Of a stretch of DNA of 64,000 bases, positions 22,315-33,732 are shown in pieces. The stretch comes from Bilabrum cf. latius (taxonomy: Eukaryota; Bigyra: Bicosoecida; Bigyra; Bicosoecida), in the NCBI GenBank assembly GCA_965178125.1, contig OZ237748.1, positions 248,001-312,000 of the forward strand. The letters run 5' to 3'. The position numbers and the translations under genes were made by a program. The notes below the pieces were generated by a model. It worked only from the letters and a program-made list of their open reading frames with translations, searched no databases and was not told where the DNA came from. How positions within the stretch are numbered: the stretch's first letter is position 1; each line of letters opens with the position of its first letter.

Positions 22315-25300
22315 CGCACCCGCTCCACCGTCTCGCCCCAGCGGAGGTAGCGGCGATGCGAGAAGTTCCGAGAGAGAGCGTCTGCCACAAAGTTGGCCTT
22401 GCTGCTCACGTGCTGCGAGAAGAGCTGAAAGTCATGGCGTGTCACGGTAGTGAACAACGGCCCCAACAGTCTGTTGAGGCACAAGCGACGCGCGGAGCCC
22501 TTGCGGACAGACGTACACACAGGCAAATTGTCCCCGTACACGGTCACATTCCGGCCAGCCAGCTCCGGCGCCCACCGCTGCACCAGGAGCACCACAGCCG
22601 CCAGTTCTGCCTGAGGCATCTGACTGGGACCCACGGGCCGTGGCCAGAAGCCCTGGACCAGGCGCCGGCCCCGATGACGATCAGCAGGAGTGCCGTAGAG
22701 CTATAGCGTGCCCCCAAATCCGTCCTTGCTAGCGTCCACGTACAGCACAGCCCGCGGCCCCCTGTGAGGAGACGTTGGGAAACGACGTGAGCGATTGGCT
22801 TGCACACTAGCTCGCAGCGTTCGCAGGGTGTCGAGGATTGGCCTGTCGAGGTGATGAGGTCCGCCCCGTAGCGGCATCCGATGCTGGGCACACTGCAGTA
22901 GCCCAAGCTGGGGCTTCAGGCACACCAGAGCGCCCGCTGCGAACCCCAGCTCCCCGATGACCGACTTGAACTCCAACGACGTGGCGACCGACCCGGCCGC
23001 GATGATGGATGTCAAGCGCGCCACCAGGGCCTCTTGCTTGGCCTGCGGGAGGGAAATTCGCATGGCAGCGAGGTCCAACTCGTAGCCGAGGTAGGTGAGT
23101 ACTGAGCGAGGACGCTCCCCGCGCGCCTTTGACCGCGAGATGGGAAATCCCAAGTACTCAGCCTCCGACATGAGCTGGGCCGTCAGCCATGGAGCTCGGG
23201 GCGCGGCGGCAAGAAGCAGCTGGTCGTCGCTGAAGACAGTCGTTGCACACGGTGCTCTCGAGGGCGTGAAGCTGCTGCGCTCGCGAAACCGGCGGTTAAA
23301 GGCAGTGCTGGTGAGGCAGGCCCACCCAGGCGAGGACGCCGAGCCCATGCTGAGAACGGCGTAGAGAGCCGCTCGGTCCCCCGTCTTGGACCACATGTGA
23401 CACGCGTCCTCCAGCCGAAGCTTGAGCGAAAAGAACCACTTGGAGAAGTCGATGGCGGCGCCATGCATGGCCACGCCCGCCGGGAGCCGGCGGCGGAACC
23501 GCACCGCCGCTTTCATGACCACGGTGATGTCGTCGAGCAAGCATGGCGTGTACTGTCGATAGTCCACGAAGCCGTTCACGCCCTTCCCCCTTGAGGAACT
23601 CACGCGAGCGGACGCGTCCACAATGGCACGAAACTGCCCCGCCGCCTTCTTGGCGATGTAGCTGGTGAACGAGATGCGTGAAGGCGGCACGTCGTGCGTA
23701 TCCAAGGGCACGATCCAGCCCGCACGAACAGCGGCGCCATGCGCCAGCTCTGCATGTATACGAGTGGCTGCATCCGAGTAGCGTGTCTGTTCCACCGTCA
23801 CGTCACGTGGGCTGCCCGCGCCGGGGTCGGTGCATAGTGGGAACCCGTACCGGATGCCAGCCAAGGCTGCCTCGTACAGCGAGAGCGCCTGCCAAGCGAC
23901 TGGCCCCTGAGGCTCGGGTGTAGGACAGCGCACGCCAAAGAAGGACTCCAGACGACGCAGGCGGGCATCGGTGCAGCGGGGCCCCCTCACGCAACCGCGG
24001 GCGACAGCCACATCGGCGAGTGGAGAGAGGAGCAGTCGGTGCCTGGCAAACTCGGCGGCAGGTGCCGATGACACACGCCGCAGTGGAGCAGAAGTGAAGT
24101 CAGCCAGGCGGGTGGAGGGGACGTCCTCGGCTGTCCGTGCCAATGGCAGTGGCGGCTCTGCAGCGGTGGTGTGCGACGTCCGTTGCAGCACACGAGGGAG
24201 CACGCATCTCCGCCACCGGGCCCGATCACGGCGGGCCTGTTCCTGCACGGACGGATCCAGCAGGGCCGGGACTGGCTTAAGTCGGCGGGAAGAGTCAGCG
24301 ATGGATGCAGAGAGACCAGCAGCCGTGAGAAGGGAAGCTGACTCAGGGATGGCCATGCAGGTGGTGGCGAGGTCGTCTGCCCCAGCCGCTGCCGCACCCG
24401 CTGCCTCCTCGCTGACCTGCTCTGCCTCCACGCCTGCCACGCACACTGCCTCCTCGCTGACCTGCTCGGCCGCCACGCCTGCCACGCACACTGCCTCCTC
24501 GCTGACCTGCGCTGCCTCCACGCCTGCCACGCACACTGCCTCCTCGCTGACCTGCTCTGTCGCCACGCCTGCCACGCACACTGCCTCCTCGCTGACCTGC
24601 TCTATCGCCACGCCTGCCACGCACACTGCCTCCTCGCTGACCTGCTCTGTCACCACGCCTGCCACGCACACTGCCTCCTCGCTGACCTGCTCTGTCGCCA
24701 CGCCTGCCACGCACCCTGCCTCCTCGCTGACCTGCTCTGTCGCCACGCCTGCCACGCACACTGCCTCCTCGCTGACCTGCTCTGTCGCCACGCCTGCCAC
24801 GCACACTGCCTCCTCGCTGACCTGCTCTGTCACCACGCCTGCCACGCACACTGCCTCCTCGCTGACCTGCTCTGCCGCCACGCCTGCCTCGCGCCCTGCC
24901 TCCTCGCTGACCTGCTCTGCCTCCACGCCTGCCACGCACACTGTCTCCTCGCTGACCTGCGCTGCCTCCACGCCATCCACGCACACTGTCTCCTCGCTGA
25001 CCTGCTCTGCCGCCACGCCTGCCACGCACACTGCCTCCTCGCTGACCTGCTCTGCCTCCACGCCTGCCACGCACACTGCCTCCTCGCTGACCTGCTCTGC
25101 CTCCACGCCTGCCACGCGCACTGCCTCCGCGCTGACCGGCGCTGCCTCCACGCCTGCCACGCACACTGCCGCCGCGCGGACCTGCTCGGCCGCCACCGCA
25201 GCCGCACGTAAGGCCGCCGGCGTGGCCGGTGCTGCCGTCACAGCTGCCGCAGGCCCGGGCGCCTCCGTGACAGGCGCCGCCTCCGCCGTGTCCACAGCGC

Positions 25301-26183
25301 CAACTGCACGCCCGCACTGACCGGCCCGCTGGGCACGCGACCACAACGGTGGCATTTTCCAAGATGACCAGGAGCGCCCCCGACAGTGGGACGCATGGGG
25401 GCGGCGTGGCGGCCTATAGGGCCGCCGCCGCACCTCAGCCCCGCCAAGCTGAGGTCTACAGATCTGCCCGGTGGGCAGACTGGGTCCCTCCTTCCCTCCA
25501 GCCCCCTCCTCCGTGGGAGCCAGAGTGAGCTTCGCCTCTCCAGTGAGGCTAGCTGCCGTGAATCGCAACGAGGCACTGTCAGGTGCCTGCTGCAGGGGAA
25601 TCGATCCTGTCACTCCCCAAGCCGCGTCCCGCAGTGCAGCCTCCTCCAAGTGCTGCCTGCCGGGCCCCCAGCCCGCCGCTGTGGCCCTCCAGTTCCAAGT
25701 GACCGGTGCTGCCGACCACTGTGTCGATTCCCCCCCCCAACTGCCCCCCCAGCTCCACGCCGGTCCCCACGACCGACGGCCCGGCCACCCCCCCCCACCC
25801 ACGCTCCACCGCAGGTCTCCCCACGGAGTGGCCGAGGCCCCCCACCACCGGAGCGCTGCCGCACCCAGGACGGGGAGACGGCCACCAGGCCGCCCCCCCC
25901 GCCCAGCTACGACTGGCGCCCCCCCGGGCCGCCGCGTCACCGTCCCCTCCGGCACCGTCCTCGTGGCGTCCCCCCGCTGCCCCCCCGCCGCCATCACTGC
26001 CCTGCCATGCACAACTCCCGCAGCGCCGGCCGCCCCCACCCCGGCAACCCCGAGCACCGCGTCCTCTGGCCGCGCCCCACCCGCAACCGCCCGCACCTCC
26101 GCCTCCGCCATGCCTCTTCCCGCAGCCGCCGACCCTCGCGCCCCTCCCCCGGTTCCCACCGCAACCACGACGTCCTCCTCCAC
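22152..26183 (-). CDS. Reverse transcriptase-RNase H of retrotransposon copy 1
   Basis: Open for 1,343 codons; the true start is unclear (the open frame begins at a GTG). The N-terminal third is low complexity, including a 45-bp repeat array. RT motifs: [14 protein letters not shown] (motif A), [11 protein letters not shown] (motif B), [11 protein letters not shown] (catalytic DD, motif C), TYLGYELDL. RNase H follows: [29 protein letters not shown] and VADALSRNF give the D-E-D-D set. TAG at 22701-22703 sits in RNase H where copy 2 has CAG. TGA stop. Confidence 0.88.
24405..25190. repeat. 45-bp tandem repeat inside RT gene linker, copy 1
   Basis: About 17 units coding on the minus strand for 15-residue repeats such as [15 protein letters not shown]. 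Retrotransposon copy 2 has a different 51-bp repeat at the same place. Confidence 0.9.
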
Positions 26184-26309
26184 CCCCCCCGTCCTCCAAG
26201 CCGCCGCCCCGCGGCGGATGCTGACGCGCTTCCCGCGCCTGCATCGCCTCCGGTGACGGCGGGCAAGGCCACGCCGAGCATGAGTGCCCAGCGCGGCCCC
26301 CTTGGCTAG

Positions 26310-28289
26310 TCAGTCGCCAAAGATGGACCGCCAGTCGCGGTCGAGGTTGGGGGTGCCGTCTGCCCGGCGCCGCGACGTGCCGGGTTCGGCATCGATGTCG
26401 GCCACGCGCCGCATGCACTCGACCAGCAGACCGGGAGTCCCGTGCACCGTGGAGAAGGGGGCCAGGAGGCGCGTGAGGTCCGTGGACGGCAACGCCGCGG
26501 AGGCAGGATCGCGCCACCAGCGACTGCCCGCCGCCCACTCCGCACAGCTTCGGAGCCGATCTCCCGCCCGCAGCACATTTTGGCCGGGGGTGAGCTCCGT
26601 GCTCGCCGCGGTGTCGAACACCCAGCACATCACCTGCTCTGGCACCGAGGCCGCCTGCCCCGTGGGAGTGGTGGTCCCGATGGTTGCAACCATCCTGGCC
26701 AGGGCGCGTGATCGTGTCCACAGCTCTGCCACCGTGCCAAGGTCCGGCATGACCAGGTCTCGGGTAGGGCCGGCGCCCGGCTGGGAGGCGTGGCCGATGA
26801 GGGTGCGCCGCATCGCCAGGGCTTGACAGGACCGGTGCAGCCAGATGGACTGCACCACCGCCGCGAGCCGGCTCGCGCCCCTGCCCGGCCCGGTCCGCAG
26901 CAACCCAATGGTTGCGAATGGCTCTCTGCGCTGCAGCGAGGCCTGCAGGGCGGTCACCGCGGTGACAAAGGAAGCCAGGGCGGCCTTGCCCGCTGCCGGG
27001 GCCTTCAGTGCCCGCACAGCCGCCTTACCACCGCAGATCGCGTCCACCATGGTAGCCAGCACGTCGGAGAAGGTGGCGGGGCATCGCAGAGGCTCCAGGG
27101 TGAGCAGCTTCAGGTCATGTTCCAAGGCCATTCGGAGGAAGGCGCGAACCCCCTCCCGCACGAGGAGGCTGTCCGGGGCAGGGGCCGAGCCTGTCGCGTC
27201 AATCATAGCCGCAGTCGCGTGGGCGAAGGAGGTGCCTGGGGTGGAGCTCGAGGAGGCAGGGGGCAGACCAGCCGTGACCGAGTACAGGGGGGGGGCAGCG
27301 TCGGTTGCAACCGTCTCACCGGGGGGAGCGGCCGCCGTGGGCCGGGGGAATGCGGTGGATTCTCCCATGGCCACGAGAAGCGGCAGGACTGCGCCGCCCT
27401 CCAGTGGGCGTGTGCGGTACAGGTCCACGCTCTTCCTAGCCAGCTCCTTGACTGCGTCCTGCGGGGCCAGTGCCGCGAGCATGTGGAGTAGACCGAGCGG
27501 GGAGGATGCGCTGGCCGCGTACTTGAGCCCGCGAAGGATGACCTCAGCCCAGAGCGCCGGAGCTGCCACCTGCAGCCTGGCCTAGATACGGCTGGCTGCC
27601 TCTGCGAAGGTGGCACGATGAACGTCGGGAATTGCCGGCAAAGGTCCGCACAGCTCGGGCAGCGCGCTCACATGGATGGACTGCAAGAAGTCCACCAGGA
27701 GGGCGCACGCGTTGGCCAGCACGGAGCGAAGTGGGCCGCGCCCAATCGCAGAACCCCCAGAATGGCCCAGAGCTGCAGCCTCGTCGTCGTCGGCTTGTCC
27801 CAGAGGGATCCCGGCCAGTGATGCGGCATCAGCACCCGTGGCGGCCTCCTCGGCCAGCTGCATGTCCTTGCAGGCGGAATCGAGCTTCGTGGACAGCTTG
27901 GGGAAGTTCGTGTTAGTCACAATCAAAAATGCTGTGATGTAATCACGAATCACTTGCTGTAAGCGTTCGAATTCGGCAGGTCCTAGGCGATCGGGATTGA
28001 TAGGTGCGAGCGCCACGGTGAGGTCCTCCAGTCGGCGCTGAGTCCATTCCGGCGCGCGAAGGCATCGAGGCGTGGCGTCCCCAGAAGACGTATTTGGTCG
28101 ACCAGCAGGTGATGCAGCCGCACCAGATGCGTCGTCCATCGCCTCTTGCAGCCAGGCCACCGTGAATGGTCCCTCTAAGGATTTCGTCGGCGCCAAGATT
28201 AGACGTAAGGCCTCACCAGCGCGTCCGCGGCGCAGCGCAACTTTGACCGGAACGATATACTCAGAGAATCCTGTGGCTGCAGAGGCCAT
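26310..28289 (-). CDS. Gag-like protein of retrotransposon copy 1
   Basis: 659 aa, ATG at 28289 just inside the B2 repeat, TGA stop. One TAG (27582-27584) where copy 2 has CAG. No zinc knuckle is visible. Helical, Ala/Leu-rich sequence with conserved stretches shared with copy 2 (PALWAEVILRGLKY, WLHRSCQALAMRRTLIGHASQPG, ADGTPN.DRDWRSIFGD). First gene of the element, so structural Gag is the likely role; the assignment rests on position and on conservation between copies. Confidence 0.7.
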
Positions 28290-28295
28290 AGCTGC

Positions 28296-28908
28296 GGGAC
28301 AGTCCGCCCCGAATCGACTGAGCCGCTCAGTCTCGTCTCGCGCATGCTAAACCACACTCGTCACTAATGTACACGTTACCTCTGTTCTTGCACCGTCCGC
28401 GCCTCCAGGCTCGCCCCGGTGCCTCCCTGTCTATTCCAACCCCATTCTGATCTGCTGTCACCCCCGCGCCCTTGCGTGTCAGCCCTCGTCAGAAATCCTG
28501 CTGCCTCGTGGTCTGGATCCACTTGGCTGCGCCCGCTTCCCCTCCCTACCCGATGGGCCTCCACGCTCCCGAGCCCGCTGGCTTGCTCGGGCCTGTCAGT
28601 GCCCCTTCGTCGTCCCCGCCACGCGCCTGGTACCGCGCTCAGGGCCTCCCTTCCTCCCTATCCTCCGTTCATCTTGGAATCCTTCTCCTCTCCTCGGCCT
28701 TGCCCTCCTCGGCCGACCTCGCCCCTGTTGCCCGTCGCCTCCTCCACCCCCCACCCCCACCCCACCCGCCCTGTCCTGGCCCGTTTCCCTCCTCCTTCCG
28801 TCGCTGCTGTCCTCCCCCTGCCTGCACCCTACCGCTTTATCCCTCCCCAGCGGAGCCCTCACTGCCGTCTCACAGACCTCAATCCCAATGTCTTGACGAC
28901 ACAGATAA
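28296..28908. repeat. B2 repeat of retrotransposon copy 1
   Basis: Right-hand 613-bp copy of B, starting 6 bp upstream of the gag start codon and ending at the insertion junction ACAGATAA / TAATGTAG. Confidence 0.9.
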
Positions 28909-28968
28909 TAATGTAGATAACAATTATGTAGTTAGCACAAAAAAAATATTTCTCTATTGAATATATAA

Positions 28969-29544
28969 ATGAACATTAACGACTTAAACCAAATTGTTAA
29001 AACCCCTTTATCTCCTTTAGAAATACAAAAATTAGGATTACATAATTTAAAGTATAAACCCCGAATTGTTATTTATGACGACATAATTAAAAATACAGCC
29101 TCTATAAATGATATCTTTTTAGGCTATGACGGCGTAATTATTTATTATCCAAATAAAAAAACAGGCATTCATTCAACATATGGTCATTATACAGCCCTTA
29201 CTAAAGACCAGAAGAGAAAAACAATCTATTTTTTTGATAGCTACGGCGAAAAACCCGACCAATAGAAACCATTAATGAATAGAGACGAATTATATGAAGG
29301 CGAAGGAGAAGAAAATACTTTAGTTAAATATTTATTGAATCAAAAATTAGACGGCTGGACAATAGATTATAATAATAAACCTATTTAGAGTTATGCGAAT
29401 GAAAGCGCTACTTGTGGAAGATGGGCATTATTAAGAACCGCTTTCTCTACATTAACAAATGATCAGTTCGTGGATGATATGTTTAAAATATCGTAGCAAA
29501 TGTCCCTTAGTCCCGATCAACTAGTAGCCCTAATTTTACATTGA
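28969..29544 (+). CDS. Adenain-like cysteine protease (maturation protease)
   Basis: 191 aa, four TAG codons, TGA stop. Catalytic triad pattern of the adenovirus-type/Ulp1 fold: His in YGHYTAL, acidic residue in FFDSYGEK, nucleophile Cys in ESATCGRWALLR. The element B protease (60593) has the same three motifs, and its TAA stop aligns with this TGA, so TGA is a true stop. It would cleave virion precursor proteins during capsid maturation. Located directly after the ATPase, only 8 bp beyond its stop codon. Confidence 0.88.
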
Positions 29545-29882
29545 TTACTACGACCATTTAATTTAGACCCTAGAAATTTATTAAATAGTTTCAATATAAC
29601 CGCTATATTAAATCTATACGATGACAATATCCACAAATTGCGAATAATTATATAGTATTTCTAGCAAAACGTGGATGTAGGGGGTCAAGTGAAGGTGAAA
29701 TGAAGATATGAACCCTTTTAATAAAAATAGTTCCATCGTTTTAGAAGGGCGATTTTTCATCCTTCTAAATTCAATCTAAAAAATTCAATAAAATATAAAA
29801 GTGAAGGATAAAATTTAAAGAACACAATCTAACAAGGTTTATTATAAAAAAATTATTTGTATAGCATTAATATATAAATAAA
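29545..29882. other. Intergenic region with element A hairpin
   Basis: No gene seen. Holds hairpin copy 2 and its conserved flank, then a promoter-like AATATATAAATA before the penton start. If TGA were read through, the protease frame would continue for about 47 codons; I treat this as chance. Confidence 0.5.
29629..29676 (+). repeat. Element A hairpin, copy 2
   Basis: ATCCACAAATTGC … GCAAAACGTGGAT. The 82 bp ending here, from ATAACCGCTATATT, is repeated exactly but inverted at 36844-36925. Confidence 0.8.
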
Positions 29883-30833
29883 ATGAGTTTTAGCGATGAA
29901 TACGTGAGATTGAATATAGTTAGTTCAACCGTCCCCCACAATTAGATGAGATAGGCGGTTGTAAATGAAACACGTGAAAATTTAATTTTAAGTCAGAGTG
30001 AGAATTATTTAACGGCAGTTGAAGAGATGGATTTAAATAAATTTTTGCTTCCATTATATAAGCCAGAATATCAAGATAGTAGCGGTAAAACCTACCTAAA
30101 ATTTACTTTAGAAAATAGAACATCAAGTGCTAAATTAGGAGATTATATAACTATTGCTAGCAAACCACAATTTTATTATTCTTATTAGGATATCGTAAAT
30201 GATTTTAATCAAGAATTAATAAGAATTTGTGGTCTTGTGTCCATACCTTCGTAGGATATACCAAAATTAAAATTTGAAAATAATAAATGGAGCCTAGCAA
30301 CAACTGCTAATTTTAGAGATAATTATTTTTTATATTTAAATTTTGAAGCTTTCGCTTTGTTTGATAAGTTTGAGTATGAAGGAATAAGCCCAACCCCTAA
30401 TGATTTATTCGCTAGACTTAGTTATAATAATGTAGATGTAGGAGATTATATTTTTATGGCTAGACAGACTAATTTAAATTCTTGGTGTCCTGTTAAATCT
30501 ATTATTGTAGAAAGTGATATCCCAGTTAATAAAGAACTCGTGACCACCAAATCATCAACCGGCGGGTCTATTGCGGTCAACAAATCACCAGTTTTAACCA
30601 GCTACCCATATAACCCGAATGATAGCTCCCCGTTAGAGAATATAATTTATGTATCAAATCCTTATCGTTGGTATTCAATGATGAAAGACAGAAGCTTTAA
30701 GAGTGTATCAATGTCATTTTATTGGGTGGATAAATAGAATGAGAAATACCCTATAATGAATTATAACGGGGGAGAGGCTCATATTAAATAGGTATTTAAG
30801 AAATAGACCGATAATCTGAGTTCAGATTTATAA
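29883..30833 (+). CDS. Penton-like minor capsid protein
   Basis: 316 aa, six TAG codons, TAA stop. Sits immediately before the MCP, as the penton does in Polintons, virophages and PLVs. The segment NLILSQSENYLTAVEEMDL aligns with GNILTNSQNYLLSLDRWTL of the element B gene at 62199, supporting orthology. A single jelly-roll fold is expected for the family; I infer it from position and beta-rich composition. Upstream ATTAATATATAAATAAA resembles the shared promoter. Confidence 0.75.
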
Positions 30834-30906
30834 ATTAATTATAGAAGTAGATAAAATAAGTTTAGATATAAAATTTTTTATATCTATAGTGTATATATAA
30901 AAAAAA

Positions 30907-32778
30907 ATGGCTCAACAAATGGTTTAGAATTTACCAGTAAGCGTTAAGGCTCCTAAAAGCCTTCAAATGATAACCCCCGAAGATGCTAGTTTAGGGACAG
31001 AACTAGGCGTTCAAAAATACACCCGCCGAGAAATTAGGCCATCATCTAATCAGTCTAACTCTCTTCTTCCCCTTTCGTTCCCCGTTAATCCTACTAGTAA
31101 AACCGTATCTAGATTTATTCGTCTTCGTCATCGTATGACAGTTAGGCTTCAACTTGAAGAAGCAGTCGCGGATGGTAATGATGCTTGGGCGTATCTTCAA
31201 TCTAGATTCGGAACGAATTCATTACCTACTTTTAAGATGATTCAAAATGGTGTTTTAACAATTAATGGATAGCCTTTTACAGTAAAAGTTTATGAATGGG
31301 CGGAACCTACGGAAGTTATGAACAGTGAAGAAACCTTATCCACAATCTCACCTGTTGGACGACCGGATACTGTAGCAGATTATCTTGAAGTAAGTGATTC
31401 ACTCAAGAATCCTTTAGCTTGGGGTTAGGATGTTGGATATAGTGCCGGTGATAGCTTTAGTTATCGTGGAGCATATGGAAATGCTTTTAAGACTGTAAGT
31501 GCTGATTTTGTCGCGGATAATAGAAATCAAATTGATTGGACTATTGATTTTCAAGAAGCTATACCACTTAAAGGGGCTGATGTTGACGTGAATGCTAAAT
31601 ATTTCACCGGTGTAAGAAGCCTTCAAGTTGATTTAGATTATCACGTAAACGCCATTCAAAGACTGTGTAAGGCTAGTTTTACCAAAGATAACGGTTCTAT
31701 TAATAAAATAACGGCTTAGTCAATTGTAGGAGAAACAAACACGACCCTTTTAGTTGATGAGGTTGAATTTTAGAGTGGATACGCCCCCCCTACTCGTTGT
31801 TTGTATAATATGCCTACAATTAAATTTTAGTCTTAGGCGCCTGTCCCTGTAGCTAAATCTACCAGTGAAAAAGACTTAACTTCTTTTGATTATCAATTAT
31901 CCCGTGAAAATGGTATTCCTAGTGCTGTTATGGTATGTGCCCGCCTTGTTGGTTGTGATGATAACCCTAACTGGGCTAATAGAACTTTACCTATTAGAAG
32001 AATAGGTTTCTCACTAAATGGAAGTGCTGAGGAATTAGGAGCCGTAGATAATCCACACGAATTATATAGAATTAGTAGGAAAAACGGATATGCTCTCCCT
32101 CCTTCATCCTTTTATGGTTCATCAATTGATGGAAGTGATGGAAACCGCGGAACTGGTTGCTATATGATTTTAAAACCTTCAGATGTTGCTACTCTTGCCG
32201 GTGTTCAATCCAATGTAAATACTGGATTTAATCTTAAAGTTAATCTTCAATGCTTTAACCCTTACAACAAGTATTCAACAACTGCTGATGAGGATAAATA
32301 CGAGATAAAAGTATGGATGTTTTATGATAATGTTCTTGTGAATGATAACGGCGTCTATACTGAAGCTGGCGCCCTTATTGAGCCTTCTAAAGTGCTATCT
32401 GAACTTTCTAAACGTGGTGATGCTGAAAGTGGTTCTAAAGGTTTCAAACCTGTATTTGAGGATTTAGATAATTACGCTAATGTGATGGGTGGTAAAGGTC
32501 GTTTCTGGTCTAAGATTGGACGGGCTTTTTCAAATGGATGGGATAAGGCTAAAGATTGGGTAAAAAGTGCGTAGGCTAAGAATCTAGCTAAACAAATAAG
32601 AAATAGTGAATTACTTAGTGGAGTTGCTGGAGATAGTAGCCTTGTCGGTAAAGCGGCTTCACACTTTGGGTATGGAAAGAGCGGTGGAGAATTAAACAGA
32701 ATCGGGGGTAAATTGTAGGCTCGTGGAGGTGCCGCGATGAAGAGCTCAGATTTAGAAGCTTTACTGTCAACGTCTTAA
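30907..32778 (+). CDS. Major capsid protein (double jelly roll) with basic C-terminal tail
   Basis: 623 aa, several TAG codons, TAA stop. Size, beta-rich sequence and place after penton fit a PLV/Polinton MCP; the C-terminal core segment with RGTGCYMILKPSD and YEIKVWMFYDNVLV is typical of the second jelly roll. After about residue 530 comes VMGGKGRFWSKIGRAFSNG and further amphipathic basic helices. M-G-G-K-G fits the adenain consensus (M/I/L)XGXG, so the tail may be cleaved by the neighbouring protease. Upstream box TATAGTGTATATATAAA. Confidence 0.8.
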
Positions 32779-32876
32779 ATTCTAAATCATACACCACTAA
32801 TCTATAGCCGCCTTTAAGTGTTAAACCGCTAAAAATGAGGGCTTAAATATATATTAATATACTAATATATACAAAA

Positions 32877-33674
32877 ATGGCGGACTACTCTAAAGGATAT
32901 ATTTATCGTATTGATTCAGAGCACTGCGAACATCCATATATTGGATCATCAACGGACACAAAAGAACGAAGGCACTATGGACACAAGCTTGATTATAGGT
33001 TATATAGTGAGAATAAAGCATCTAAGTATGTTTCAAGTTTTGAAGTTATGAAATATGGAGATACTAAGATATCTATCATTGAAAACTTCCCCTGTGAAAA
33101 TAAGAAACAATTAGAAGAGCGAGAGGGGTATTGGTAGCGAAAAATAAAATGTGTAAATAAATATGTAGCAGGTAGAAGTAAGAAGCAATATAGACAGGAA
33201 GAAAAACAGAAGATTAAGGAGGCAAAAAGAAAGCACTATGTAGAGAATAAGGAGAAAATAATTCAAAAGTGTAAAGAGTATGTAGCGAATCATAAAGAGG
33301 AGACAGCAGAAAGAAAAAGGAAATGGGCTGAAGATAATAAAGAACGACTACGAGAAAAGCGGAAACAATACGCGAAGGAGAACGCAGATAAGATTAAAGC
33401 ATATAAGATAAAATATAGAGAAAGATATAATGAACTACAAAGAGAAAAGCGAAGATAGAAGAGAGAAGCTGAAGGAAAAGAACCGATAAAGAAATTAACA
33501 CCTGAGGAAAAGAAAGCTAGAAAAAAAGCTTAGAATAATAAAGAGGTAATCTGTGAGTTTTGTGGTGCTAAGTCTAACGTAGGACATATAAGAAGACACC
33601 AAAGAGCGAAAAATTGTCAAGCGATACAAAAGAAATTAAAAGAGCACAAGCTAAGCAATTCATTAATCCTTTAA
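32877..33674 (+). CDS. GIY-YIG family endonuclease with charged tail
   Basis: 265 aa, TAA stop. N-terminal GIY-YIG-like domain: KGYIYRID, then PYIGSSTDTKERR, and a Glu further on (KKQLEEREGYW). A long Lys/Glu-rich helical region (about 105-215) follows, then a C-terminal zinc-finger-like C-x2-C…H-x3-H (ICEFCGAKSNVGHIRRHQ). Element B has a homologue without that finger at 49369-49998. GIY-YIG enzymes cut DNA; a role in recombination or as a homing-type nuclease is possible. Four TAG codons. Promoter motif upstream. Confidence 0.8.
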
Positions 33675-33732
33675 GCTATATAATGACGTTTAAAAATACT
33701 TAAATATATATTAACTAACTAATATATACCAA

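Larger units (their letters stand above)
20335..28908 (-). mobile_element. Ngaro/DIRS-type YR retrotransposon, complete copy 1
   Basis: 8,574 bp, genes on the minus strand in the order gag, RT-RNase H, YR. Terminal layout on the plus strand is A1-B1-A2-genes-B2; read in gene direction this is the split-direct-repeat arrangement known from PAT/Ngaro elements. The two B cores are both 613 bp. No target duplication, as expected for tyrosine-recombinase integration. All three genes are open with TAG as Gln, so the copy may be recent and competent. It sits near the 3' end of the packaging ATPase gene. Confidence 0.9.
17498..28960 (+). pseudogene. FtsK/A32-like packaging ATPase, interrupted twice
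   Basis: Coding parts are 17498-18007, 19826-20334 and 28909-28960. Joined, they keep one frame and give 356 aa; the intact element B gene at 59506 gives 355 aa. Walker A is FGKSGSGKSH at about residue 110; Walker B is NLFIVDDYEG. The last 20 residues align with the element B C-terminus (VAINVDNNYVV with LCINKTYNFIT). This ATPase would pump the genome into capsids. It is split by a Crypton-like insertion and by a complete Ngaro-type retrotransposon, so it is not functional here unless spliced or excised. Confidence 0.85.

Noticed and set aside
23971-25320. 449-codon plus-strand frame opposite the RT gene
   Set aside because: It is the shadow of the 45-bp repeat and of the GC-rich RT linker; the minus strand has the RT motifs.
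20335-28908. LTR retrotransposon
   Set aside because: Repeats are split direct repeats with no TG…CA ends or target duplication, and a tyrosine recombinase replaces a DDE integrase; no protease domain seen.
29545-29690. Protease extended by reading TGA as Trp
   Set aside because: The element B protease ends with TAA at the aligned position, and TGA ends many other genes; the extension runs into the hairpin repeat.
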